Part shown: piece after piece, positions 35,915 through 43,074 of the stretch
Position numbering within the stretch: position 1 is the first letter of the stretch
Layout: every line of letters begins with the position of its first letter
Made by a program: the position numbers and the translations under genes
DNA from: Orrella daihaiensis
Lineage (GTDB): Bacteria > Pseudomonadota > Gammaproteobacteria > Burkholderiales > Burkholderiaceae_B
Direction: 5' to 3'
DNA: 64,000 nt
Assembly (NCBI RefSeq): GCF_022811525.1
Contig: NZ_CP063982.1
Span: 1,984,001-2,048,000, forward strand
The notes under the pieces: generated by a model
The model's database searches: none
What the model saw: the letters and a program-made list of their open reading frames with translations, nothing else
Told to the model about the DNA's origin: nothing

Positions 35915-36886
35915 TCAGGGCTTTCCCTTATCCGGCGACAGTACACTTCCATCTAGCTCGGCCTTCTTGCGAGCTATCTCAGCTTTAGCCTGATCAGCCT
36001 CAGCTCGCAGCCTAGCCAACTCTTGCGGCGACACCCGTTCTGGATTGCTGTAGTCAAGTTTCCAGTCAGCGCTATCTGACCAGCGCTGAGGTGACTGAAC
36101 TGTCGTACGGGCGGCCGGCGCACTTGCCAAGAGATCAAGCGCGAGCCGCAAGGTTTCACGCTGGGAGACCAAATCATGGGGTTTACCAGCTGCATTGCCT
36201 AAGGGGAAATCGCTAAATAAAAACCGAGGCACACCGCAGTGTTCTACGATATCTTTGGCGCACCCCATTAAAACCGTTGCAATGCCGTTGGCCTCGAGAT
36301 ACCTAGCCACCAAACTCAAGGTCTGATGACACACTGGGCAGTTGGCCACCAAGACCACAGCATCAAGGCCATCAGCCTGACACCGACGCAAAAGCTCAGG
36401 ACAATCGACAGATAACGTGTGCCGCTGGCTACGATTGGTTGGCGCACCATGAAACCTTGACGCAAGTCTACCAATCACACCCTCGGCAGCAAATTCACGT
36501 AAGAGCGGCAACGGAAACCAACTCCCCGAGTCTGTCATGGTCGTATGTTGCCGATCAATTGCCACATGAGCAATTCGCACATCATGCGAAAGGGCTGTGT
36601 CACCCGAGTACACCTCGTAGAACTTTGCACGCGCGTTATAAGGTGCGCCAGGTCCTTGCGGTCCCTTTTCCGGATCAAATGGGGACGCTGTTGTGATTAA
36701 ACCAACCACACTCTCGTGCAGCGGTTTGGCTAGTTTGACAAACGGAACCTCTCGGTAATGAGCCCATCGATAGGGGTTGTTATAGCCAAGCGCCAAATAC
36801 CAAGCCCGCGTACGTTCCATGTAACCAATCGGCACATCTTGCTCGTCGTCAAACGCAAACGCTGATGGATCGCAAGAGTTACTCAT
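35915..36886 (-). CDS. Selenium-free GrdB-like (glycine/sarcosine/betaine reductase B) family protein
   Basis: This 323-aa protein resembles the selenoprotein B subunit of glycine, sarcosine and betaine reductases (PF07355). Shared features are the region VRIAHVAIDRQHTTMTDSG (about 103-121), FPLPLLREFAAEGVIG and RFLFSDFPLGN (221-231). Where GrdB has a Cys-Sec-containing centre, this protein has C183-P-V-C186, so no selenocysteine is used. The tail (288-313) is a charged coiled-coil-like helix. It overlaps the thiol dioxygenase gene by ATGA, which argues for a linked role. Function is unknown; an electron-relay or thiol-handling role is inference. Confidence 0.75.
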   Translation of the reverse strand: MSNSCDPSAFAFDDEQDVPIGYMERTRAWYLALGYNNPYRWAHYREVPFVKLAKPLHESVVGLITTASPFDPEKGPQGPGAPYNARAKFYEVYSGDTALSHDVRIAHVAIDRQHTTMTDSGSWFPLPLLREFAAEGVIGRLASRFHGAPTNRSQRHTLSVDCPELLRRCQADGLDAVVLVANCPVCHQTLSLVARYLEANGIATVLMGCAKDIVEHCGVPRFLFSDFPLGNAAGKPHDLVSQRETLRLALDLLASAPAARTTVQSPQRWSDSADWKLDYSNPERVSPQELARLRAEADQAKAEIARKKAELDGSVLSPDKGKP

Positions 36887-37455
36887 AGGGCAGCCGGCGC
36901 GCTGTAACCTGACACGAATGACTTGGTCGGCCCACCATCCTCAGGGAATACGTGACGATTAATCTTCCCAATATTGCCGCCATAAGCATGGATGCTGATG
37001 GATACCCGGTCGTCGAATGCATTGCTGACTCGATGAACATCGCCAATTGATGGCGCAACAAATCCGATATGTCCAGACTCCAACCGTTCGGGCTTACCAA
37101 TAGGCTTGGGCGGCGCCTGCTCGGTAATCTCGTAAGCCTGACAAACCTCTGCCCCGCGTAACATACCAATGACGCCCCAAACCGTGTGATCATGAATCGG
37201 GGTGGCTTGACCAGGCCCCCAAACAAAGCTCACCACGGAAAACCTGTCATCCGGATCCGCATACAGACAGTACTGTTGATAATACTGTGGGTGCGGTTGT
37301 GCCATTGCCTCAGGCAACCAATCGTCACAAGCCACTAGCTCGCGCATAGCATCGCCCAATTTATCCCAGAAATCTGACTGCGCCTCGCCGCCCGCCTCTA
37401 CCAAGCTGTCAACACTGGCTACAAATCGATTCAATGCCTCTGACATATGACTCAC
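36883..37455 (-). CDS. Thiol dioxygenase, 3-mercaptopropionate dioxygenase-type
   Basis: This 190-aa non-haem iron cupin oxidises a thiol to a sulfinate. Iron ligands are His88 and His90 (PIHDHTVWG) and His141 (GDVHRVSN). Ser154, His156 and Tyr158 form the S-x-H-x-Y triad, with Arg167 downstream. Gln61 in PQYYQQY occupies the place of the substrate-binding Arg of cysteine dioxygenase. As I recall the Pseudomonas 3-mercaptopropionate dioxygenase numbering (Gln62, His89, His91, His142, Ser155, His157, Tyr159, Arg168), every residue is offset by one. Mercaptosuccinate is an alternative substrate. Neighbours suggest CoA-linked catabolism of the product. Confidence 0.88.
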   Translation of the reverse strand: MSHMSEALNRFVASVDSLVEAGGEAQSDFWDKLGDAMRELVACDDWLPEAMAQPHPQYYQQYCLYADPDDRFSVVSFVWGPGQATPIHDHTVWGVIGMLRGAEVCQAYEITEQAPPKPIGKPERLESGHIGFVAPSIGDVHRVSNAFDDRVSISIHAYGGNIGKINRHVFPEDGGPTKSFVSGYSAPAAL

Positions 37456-37502
37456 CTATTTTGTCTTGAACAAACAACTGATTTACTCCGTACTTTGTAA
37501 CG

Positions 37503-38228
37503 TTAATCCGCGGCGCGGTACTTCGCAATCCGGCGCTTCAATCCAGGCACCAGAACCGAACGGACCAAATCGGCAATATCGGCATCATCGGTATTCTCAC
37601 GGAGCACCTCATATAGCGCAGCACGCGCCTGACTCGAAAGCGCACCCCCAGCTAGCACCTGCTGATTCACCACCGCATCCCAATCAACCGGCTCTTGCAC
37701 TTCACAAACGAGTCCCGATTGCAATGCATCATTGGCATCAAGCGTCTTGGCAACCTGCTGTATTTGCCGTACGCGCTGTGCACCGATTAGTCGAGCCAGG
37801 CGACGGGTACCAAGGACCAGACCAAACTTAAGGCCTGGCATCCGAAATGTCGTAGTAGCAGTCGCTACACGATGCTTGCAAGTCACCATCAAGTCAACAC
37901 CTGCGCCAAAGTTTTTTCCGTGAACCAATGCCACCGTCAGAACTGAACAAGCATTTAGCTTTTGCAGCAATTGCTCAATTCGGACAAAGCGCCACAACAG
38001 ATCACCTTCACTGGCATTCTCAAAGTCAGAGAAATCAAAACCGGCACAAAAATTCTTACCCTCACCCCGCAGCACCAGCACGCTGGCATCTGAAGCAATC
38101 ACCTGATCAACGGCATCAATCAATGCCTCCACCAACTCCGCATTCAAGGCGTTACGTTTTTCAGGACGGTTTAATGTCAAGGTCCAGACACCGTCATTTT
38201 TTTGGACCCGCAGACATTCTTGGCTCAT
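37503..38228 (-). CDS. Enoyl-CoA hydratase/isomerase family protein lacking both hydratase glutamates
   Basis: This 241-aa crotonase-fold protein has the first oxyanion-hole region FCAGFDFSDF (60-69) and the second GAGVDLM (108-114). The two glutamates required by classical hydratases (Glu144 and Glu164 in rat) are Asp112 and Gly132 here. Another crotonase reaction, such as isomerisation, hydrolysis or C-C/C-S cleavage, is therefore more likely than water addition. It overlaps the CoA-transferase gene by ATGA and precedes the thiol dioxygenase gene by 47 bp, so it belongs to the same operon. Confidence 0.85.
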   Translation of the reverse strand: MSQECLRVQKNDGVWTLTLNRPEKRNALNAELVEALIDAVDQVIASDASVLVLRGEGKNFCAGFDFSDFENASEGDLLWRFVRIEQLLQKLNACSVLTVALVHGKNFGAGVDLMVTCKHRVATATTTFRMPGLKFGLVLGTRRLARLIGAQRVRQIQQVAKTLDANDALQSGLVCEVQEPVDWDAVVNQQVLAGGALSSQARAALYEVLRENTDDADIADLVRSVLVPGLKRRIAKYRAAD

Positions 38229-39388
38229 TGCCCTTCCCCAAAAACCTCAGCATTATGCTCACCTAGGGCCGGTGGCGCACGCCGAATTGCAACGGACTGT
38301 CCATCAAATTGCACCGGTGAACCAAACGTCCGTGTCTTGACCCCATTAGGTAGTGTGATATCCCTAACCCATTGCATATGCCTGACCTGTTCATCAGCCA
38401 GCACCTGTGAGTAGGTATTGATGGGCGCACAAGGCACACCCCTGGCCCGAAACCGTTCAAGCCACACCGCAGCATCAGCATGCATAAAAATAGTCTCAAG
38501 CATCTCACACAATACTTGCTGGTTTTGTGCACGCAACGTCGGATTCAAAAACCGCGGGTCTCGCACCCATTGAGCTTGACCTACTACCTCACAAACACTC
38601 GCCCACAGGGCATTGTTGCCAGCGGCCATCCCGAAGTAACCATCTCGGCATTTGAAAGCCTGATACGGCGCATTGCGCGGATGTGCTGATCCCAGTTTGA
38701 CCGGGTCATTGCCACTACCAAAGTATTCTGACGTCTGCAAAGCTGCAATACCCAGAGTGGCACCCAACATGGGCACATCAATATGAGTACCTTGACCGGA
38801 GGATTGCGCTGTGCGCAAGGCACACACCACCGAAAAAGCAGCATAAAGCCCAGCAGAAAAGTCTGCCAAGGGCACGCCACACTTGACCGGCTCCCCGCCT
38901 GGTTCACCCGTTATGCTCATGATGCCACTCATCGCTTGTACAGTCAGATCGAAGCCACCTTCGGCTGCGCGCGGACCTGTTTGTCCATAAGCTGAGATTG
39001 AAGCCATCACAAGAGCTGGATTGATATCTTTCAAAGTGGCATAACCAACCCCAAGGCGATCCATCACACCTGGCCGGTTGTTTTCAATCAACACGTCGGC
39101 GGTTTTGATTAGTGTTTTGAATTTGGACAGGTCATCTGGATTTTTAAGATCCAGCGTCACGGAACGCTTATTACGATTAAGCGATGCAAAATTCTCACTG
39201 TAACCCTCGGAAATTGGCGGCCAACTGCGCAAGGTGTCACCGCCTTTGGGATTTTCGACTTTAATCAGATCGGCCCCCATATCCGCTAGCAACATCCCAC
39301 AAAATGGCCCGGCAGCAACGTTGCAAAGCTCAATAACACGCACCCCTGTCAGCGACAAATACGACGACGAATCTGATATGGATGACAC
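38225..39388 (-). CDS. CaiB/BaiF (class III) CoA-transferase
   Basis: This 387-aa family III CoA-transferase moves CoA between carboxylic acids. The N-terminal GVRVIELCNVAAGPFCGMLLAD and ENNRPGVMDRLGVGY motifs are typical. The catalytic aspartate is likely Asp176 in PLADFSAGLYA, aligned to Asp169 of formyl-CoA transferase. It is the first gene of the minus-strand operon containing the thiol dioxygenase. In Advenella a family III transferase activates 3-sulfinopropionate, the product of 3-mercaptopropionate dioxygenase. That precedent makes a sulfinate acid a plausible substrate here. Confidence 0.92.
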   Translation of the reverse strand: MSSISDSSSYLSLTGVRVIELCNVAAGPFCGMLLADMGADLIKVENPKGGDTLRSWPPISEGYSENFASLNRNKRSVTLDLKNPDDLSKFKTLIKTADVLIENNRPGVMDRLGVGYATLKDINPALVMASISAYGQTGPRAAEGGFDLTVQAMSGIMSITGEPGGEPVKCGVPLADFSAGLYAAFSVVCALRTAQSSGQGTHIDVPMLGATLGIAALQTSEYFGSGNDPVKLGSAHPRNAPYQAFKCRDGYFGMAAGNNALWASVCEVVGQAQWVRDPRFLNPTLRAQNQQVLCEMLETIFMHADAAVWLERFRARGVPCAPINTYSQVLADEQVRHMQWVRDITLPNGVKTRTFGSPVQFDGQSVAIRRAPPALGEHNAEVFGEGQ

Positions 39389-39483
39389 TTTTTGCCCCTT
39401 AAAATCGCATTAGTACTCAGTTAATCCAATGTTATCCTCTGGCGAGTCCACAAAGACTAAATTAACCCATCGACGACCTAAGC

Positions 39484-40410
39484 TTGTCTACCGAGAAACC
39501 CAACACCTTCTCTTTATTCGATATCGTCTTGATGTCATTCGTGAGTCTGGGCTGGGGTATTTCCTTTCCGGTCATGAAGCTCGGTCTAGAGACGTATCCA
39601 CCCATTACGTTCAGAGCGATTTCAATCGTGATCGGTATCGCGGCTTTGGGGATTTTTTTAGTCGCGCGTGGCCAGTCTCTAAAAATCCCCGCTTCAGACT
39701 TAAAGAAACTATTTGCCATTAGCCAAGTAAATTTAACTGCCTGGCAGATGGGTTTGCTCTACGGTGTAATCCTGATGGGCGCAGGTCGAGCATCTATCGT
39801 GGGTTACAGCATGCCAGTTTGGGCGTTTGTAACCAGTGTCCTAATCTACAGAGCACCCATCACTGCTCGTGGCGTTACTGGCGTCAGTCTCGCCCTGCTC
39901 GCGGTATTGTCGCTGACACTAAACGATTTCTCACTATTCCTGGCTGAACCGTTTGGACTATTGATTCTTGTAGGTGCGGCCATGAGTTGGGGTGCCGGCA
40001 CGGCAATGATACGTAACACCCCTTTGTCAATCACCAACGAGTCGATGGCATTCTGGGCCCTGATTTGCACTGTCCCAGCCTATGCCATCCTGACGTACTG
40101 GTTTGAGAGTCATCTTTGGCGGTGGCCAAACTTCACCGAGACGTGGACGATTCTGTATGGCGGACTTATCACTTTTTCATTCTGCTACATCGTCTGGTAT
40201 CGAATATCTCGCAGACTACCACCAGAAGTCAGTAGCTTATCGGTGATGCTTGTGCCAATCATTGGCGTTGTTAGCAGTGCCCTCACCGTTGGCGAACAAG
40301 TATCGATACCAGACTGGTTTGCTCTCGCACTGATCATCGTTGCCATGGGTGTCGTGCTCTTGCCCGCCCGCGTGTTTAACGTCAGGCGCCGTCAACGATC
40401 ATCATATTAA
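39484..40410 (+). CDS. EamA/DMT family transporter
   Basis: This 308-aa inner-membrane protein should have about ten helices in two EamA repeats, with SLGWGISFPVMKLGLETYPPI at the start of the first. Substrate is unknown; relatives export amino acids or metabolites. The start is placed at TTG 39484. An ATG at 39532 would remove part of the first helix, but no good ribosome-binding site supports either. Its 3' end overlaps the convergent DUF1330 gene by 29 bp. Confidence 0.87.
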   Translation: MSTEKPNTFSLFDIVLMSFVSLGWGISFPVMKLGLETYPPITFRAISIVIGIAALGIFLVARGQSLKIPASDLKKLFAISQVNLTAWQMGLLYGVILMGAGRASIVGYSMPVWAFVTSVLIYRAPITARGVTGVSLALLAVLSLTLNDFSLFLAEPFGLLILVGAAMSWGAGTAMIRNTPLSITNESMAFWALICTVPAYAILTYWFESHLWRWPNFTETWTILYGGLITFSFCYIVWYRISRRLPPEVSSLSVMLVPIIGVVSSALTVGEQVSIPDWFALALIIVAMGVVLLPARVFNVRRRQRSSY

Positions 40411-40669
40411 AGTCCGCAGCACCGAGACGCTCTTTTTTTCCTGCCTGATACTCAACCGAGTTATAAAACTCCCGGGCTCGATCGCGTGAATCAAACTCCA
40501 AAACGACCACTCTGGACCACGGAAATGCGCCTTCCATGATTTCAGTCTCACCCCCTCGGACCAGATATTTACCGCCATATTTCGCACAAGCCTCGCTTGC
40601 CTTGACCATGTAATTTTTATATTTGTCATTATCAGTGACGTTAACCATCGCAATGACATAAGCTGACAT
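40382..40669 (-). CDS. DUF1330 family protein
   Basis: This 95-aa protein has a ferredoxin-like dimeric alpha-beta barrel fold, typical of DUF1330 (PF07045). The motifs are YVIAMVNVTD, KYGGKYLVRGG and the VVVLEFDSRDRAREFYNSVEYQ stretch. AGGAG lies close upstream of the ATG at 40669. The biochemical role of the family is not established. It sits 22 bp downstream of the second EamA gene in the same direction and may be co-transcribed. Confidence 0.9.
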   Translation of the reverse strand: MSAYVIAMVNVTDNDKYKNYMVKASEACAKYGGKYLVRGGETEIMEGAFPWSRVVVLEFDSRDRAREFYNSVEYQAGKKERLGAADFNMMIVDGA

Positions 40670-40690
40670 TTCACTCTCCTTAAAAATCGT

Positions 40691-41551
40691 TCACTTGCTG
40701 CGCGTGACTAGCCATACACCAATAACCGTCACCAGCGTGCCAAGCGCCACCCATAGCGACAATGCTTCATCAAACAAAATCCAGGCCATGATAGCAACAG
40801 TGGGCGGCGTCAAATAAATCAGGCTGCTTACCCGCGTGGCCGCCCCCTGACGCAACAGAACAAACCAAAGGCTCATCGCACCGATCGATAAAAACACCAC
40901 ACTCCATACCAAGGCACCAATCATCTCGTTAGTCCACTGCACGCTCATTGGTTCAAGTGTGACCATCATCGCCGCGGCAACAGCTGCACTGGCTGCATAC
41001 TGGATCATGGTACCTGCGCGCAGGTCAAACATCGGACAAAAGCGTTTTTGATATATCGTACCGGTGGTAAAAGAAATGAGCGCGATGAAACACAGGACGA
41101 CACCCCAGAAGGTCACACCGTCAAACCCGAGCTTGTCCGCTAGGACGATGGCAACACCACCAAATCCAAATACCAGACCCGCCCATTGGCGTGCACTGAC
41201 TTTTTCTGCTAGGCGTGCGGCTAGAAAGGCCGTCAACACGGGCTGCAAGCCAACGATTAGAGCCGTCAAACCCGCTGGCATGCCAAGCTTGATCGCCGAC
41301 CATACGCCGCCAAGATAACCCACATGCATCAAGAGGCCAGCGATGGCGATGTGGCTAGTGTCACGCCAGCTTGGCCACGTTGGACGCCACCATACACAAA
41401 GCGGCAGCATAATCACGAGCACACCCACGAACCGCATTGTCAGAAAAGTCATCGGATCGGTGTACGGCATGCCATACTTGGCGACGATGAAACCGGTGCT
41501 CCACACCAGCACAAACAACGGCCCTACCCAAATAATCGAGAGTTTTTGCAC
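40691..41551 (-). CDS. EamA/DMT family transporter
   Basis: This is a second EamA-type exporter (286 aa from the chosen start) with about ten helices. The first helix carries FVLVWSTGFIVAKYGMPYTDPMTFL, the usual N-terminal signature of a Burkholderiales subgroup. I chose GTG 41551 because AAGG precedes it by eight bases and it leaves a short leader before helix 1. A TTG at 41623 would add 24 residues of polar sequence. It is divergent from the HiPIP gene, with the FNR-type site at 41655 between them. Confidence 0.86.
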   Translation of the reverse strand: MQKLSIIWVGPLFVLVWSTGFIVAKYGMPYTDPMTFLTMRFVGVLVIMLPLCVWWRPTWPSWRDTSHIAIAGLLMHVGYLGGVWSAIKLGMPAGLTALIVGLQPVLTAFLAARLAEKVSARQWAGLVFGFGGVAIVLADKLGFDGVTFWGVVLCFIALISFTTGTIYQKRFCPMFDLRAGTMIQYAASAAVAAAMMVTLEPMSVQWTNEMIGALVWSVVFLSIGAMSLWFVLLRQGAATRVSSLIYLTPPTVAIMAWILFDEALSLWVALGTLVTVIGVWLVTRSK

Positions 41552-41654
41552 CTGCCAAACCTTGTATTGAGAATAACTCTCAGTTCTAGTTAACCGTCGT
41601 TCCTGCGCGCCAAGTGAAAGCAATTCTCACTCACAGGACAAGCAGGATTTTTTA

Positions 41655-41668
41655 TTGATGAATGTCAA
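41655..41668. promoter_or_regulatory. FNR/Anr-type site between EamA and HiPIP genes
   Basis: TTGAT-GAAT-GTCAA is a 14-bp CRP/FNR-family site with a TTGAT half-site and a GTCAA half-site. Its centre at 41661.5 is -71.5 from the start predicted by the promoter at 41698-41726, an accepted class I activator distance. Confidence 0.5.
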
Positions 41669-41697
41669 AAATTTATGGTGAGGTGTACATTCAATTC

Positions 41698-41726
41698 ATG
41701 ACTTTCTTAACTATGTTTCGTACAAT
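41698..41726 (+). promoter_or_regulatory. Candidate sigma-70 promoter for the HiPIP gene
   Basis: ATGACT (4/6 to the -35 consensus) at 41698-41703 is 17 bp from TACAAT (5/6 to the -10 consensus) at 41721-41726. Predicted start is near 41733, about 64 nt before the ATG. Confidence 0.5.
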
Positions 41727-41796
41727 ATCTATCAAAAGATCTACACCCATTCGTTCTTTGCCAGTTTAGTTTGTCGCTTCACAAGAGGAAAGCAAA

Positions 41797-42105
41797 ATGA
41801 AATCTACCCGTCGTCAGTTTATGGCCGTATCCGCTGTCAGTGTAGCCTCGCTGGTCACAGCCAAAGTTGCATACGCACAACCCATGCTCGGCGAAGGCGA
41901 GCCACAAGCAGTTGCCCTAGGCTACAAAGAGGATGCTACAGCAGTCGATAAAGCAAAATTCGCAAAATATCAGGATGGTCAGCGTTGCGACAATTGCCAA
42001 CTCTACACCCCCAAAGATGCTAAGGCCGGTGCCTGTAGCGTGTTTCCTGGCAAGCTCGTGACGGCAGCCGGATGGTGTAATTTGTGGGTCAAGAAAGCTG
42101 GCTAA
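41797..42105 (+). CDS. High-potential iron-sulfur protein (HiPIP)
   Basis: This is a small periplasmic electron carrier of 102 aa. A Tat-type signal (RRQF, then a hydrophobic stretch ending AYAQ) fits export of a folded cluster protein. Four cysteines, C64, C67, C80 and C94, have the HiPIP spacing C-x2-C-x12-C-x13-C and bind one [4Fe-4S] cluster. The aromatic and glycine residues around GWCNLW are typical. HiPIPs donate electrons to terminal oxidases or other respiratory enzymes. AGAGGAAAG lies upstream of the ATG, and a strong terminator follows. Confidence 0.95.
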   Translation: MKSTRRQFMAVSAVSVASLVTAKVAYAQPMLGEGEPQAVALGYKEDATAVDKAKFAKYQDGQRCDNCQLYTPKDAKAGACSVFPGKLVTAAGWCNLWVKKAG

Positions 42106-42120
42106 TGAAGGCTCTTCCAG

Positions 42121-42150
42121 AAAAAAGGCCGCCCTGGGGCGGCTTTTTTT
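42121..42150 (+). terminator. Rho-independent terminator of the HiPIP gene
   Basis: GCCGCC-CTGG-GGCGGC forms a six-pair GC stem, flanked by AAAAAAG upstream and followed by TTTTTTT. It begins 16 bp after the HiPIP stop. The flanking A and T runs make it usable in both directions. Confidence 0.9.
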
Positions 42151-42296
42151 ATTCCACAGTCACTGGGCCAAGCGTACCCACAGGACTGCACCGCTTCTAG
42201 TCGGTTTTCGCTGCATGGGCTCTATGACGAGCGATATCGTCGCCAACGATCTTGACTTCCGCTAGAATCGAGTCACATTGTTTATGGAGACTGCTA

Positions 42297-42656
42297 ATGA
42301 AAAAGTTCCTTTTAGCCTCTGGCATTGCACTTGTGTCCATGGCTGGTGGCCTGGGTACAGCGCACGCCATTAATATAAGCACTTCGGAAATGGTCACGAT
42401 TTGCAAGGACACTGGCAATCCTGCCGCACAAAATTTTTGCAATGGGTATGCACAAGGTGTTTACGACATGTACGTGTCTGATATCCATCCTACAGAAAAT
42501 CCGGCCTACATCTGTTTTCCGAATCCAGGTCCGTCACGTGCTGATGCCATCAAGGGTTACGTAGCCTGGGCATCAAAGGCTACCGAATATAGCCGTTTGC
42601 CAGCTGCTGACACCATGATGCGTTATCTGGCCACCACCTACCCTTGCAAGAAGTAA
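42297..42656 (+). CDS. Exported Rap1a/Tai-like domain protein
   Basis: This is a 119-aa secreted protein with a signal peptide ending in AHA (about residue 22). The mature part resembles the Rap1a/Tai immunity fold (PF18602). It has an early cysteine in VTICKD, FCNGYAQGVYD, a central CFPNPGPSRADAIKGYV, and a C-terminal YPC. Rap1a and Tai proteins neutralise type VI amidase effectors. No T6SS genes or cognate effector are nearby, so immunity is not implied. The ATG at 42297 has GGAG seven bases upstream. The next gene lies 36 bp downstream. Confidence 0.8.
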   Translation: MKKFLLASGIALVSMAGGLGTAHAINISTSEMVTICKDTGNPAAQNFCNGYAQGVYDMYVSDIHPTENPAYICFPNPGPSRADAIKGYVAWASKATEYSRLPAADTMMRYLATTYPCKK

Positions 42657-42692
42657 TGTGAGCTGACCCGTTTAATCAGACAAGGATTGATC

Positions 42693-42935
42693 ATGATGAC
42701 GACATTCAAACGCGCTATTTTTGTTTTACCTGTGGTAGCCGCATTTGCGGTAGCCGGCTGCGGCAACATGACCCAGGCTCAACAACGTGAACTCTCCGGC
42801 GGTGCCATTGGTGCAGCTGCCGGTGCTGGTATTACTGCGCTTGCTGGTGGCTCAGCCATATGGGGCGCCATTGGCGGTGCAGCCGTGGGTACTCTTGGCG
42901 GCTACCTTTACAACAAAAACGAACAGAGTAAATAA
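42693..42935 (+). CDS. Glycine-zipper lipoprotein
   Basis: This is an 80-aa lipoprotein with the lipobox VAGC near residue 22 and a glycine-zipper region rich in GxxxG (GGAIGAAAGAG, IGGAAVGTLGG). It is similar to OsmB/SlyB-type envelope proteins. The ATG at 42693 is preceded by AAGGA with six-base spacing; a second ATG follows directly. It shares a transcript with the Rap1a-like gene, and a terminator follows 24 bp later. A role in envelope stress or integrity is typical of the family but unproven here. Confidence 0.85.
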   Translation: MMTTFKRAIFVLPVVAAFAVAGCGNMTQAQQRELSGGAIGAAAGAGITALAGGSAIWGAIGGAAVGTLGGYLYNKNEQSK

Positions 42936-42958
42936 CTTCGAATCGCAGCTGGTAGAAG

Positions 42959-42986
42959 AAAGCCTCGCATTGGCGAGGCTTTTTTT
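42959..42986 (+). terminator. Rho-independent terminator after the glycine-zipper gene
   Basis: AGCCTCGC-ATTG-GCGAGGCT gives a perfect eight-pair stem with a four-base loop and is followed by a run of seven Ts. Confidence 0.92.
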
Positions 42987-43074
42987 ATCGGGTTGCCATC
43001 ATCGCGAGGCACAAAGCCACTTTTGGAAATATGATTACACGGTTAATCAGGATTCTCGATAAAGGAGACTTTAC

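Noticed and set aside
36883..37455. Calling the thiol dioxygenase a cysteine dioxygenase
   Set aside because: The substrate-binding arginine position holds Gln61 and a distal Arg167 is present, which fits the 3-mercaptopropionate type better.
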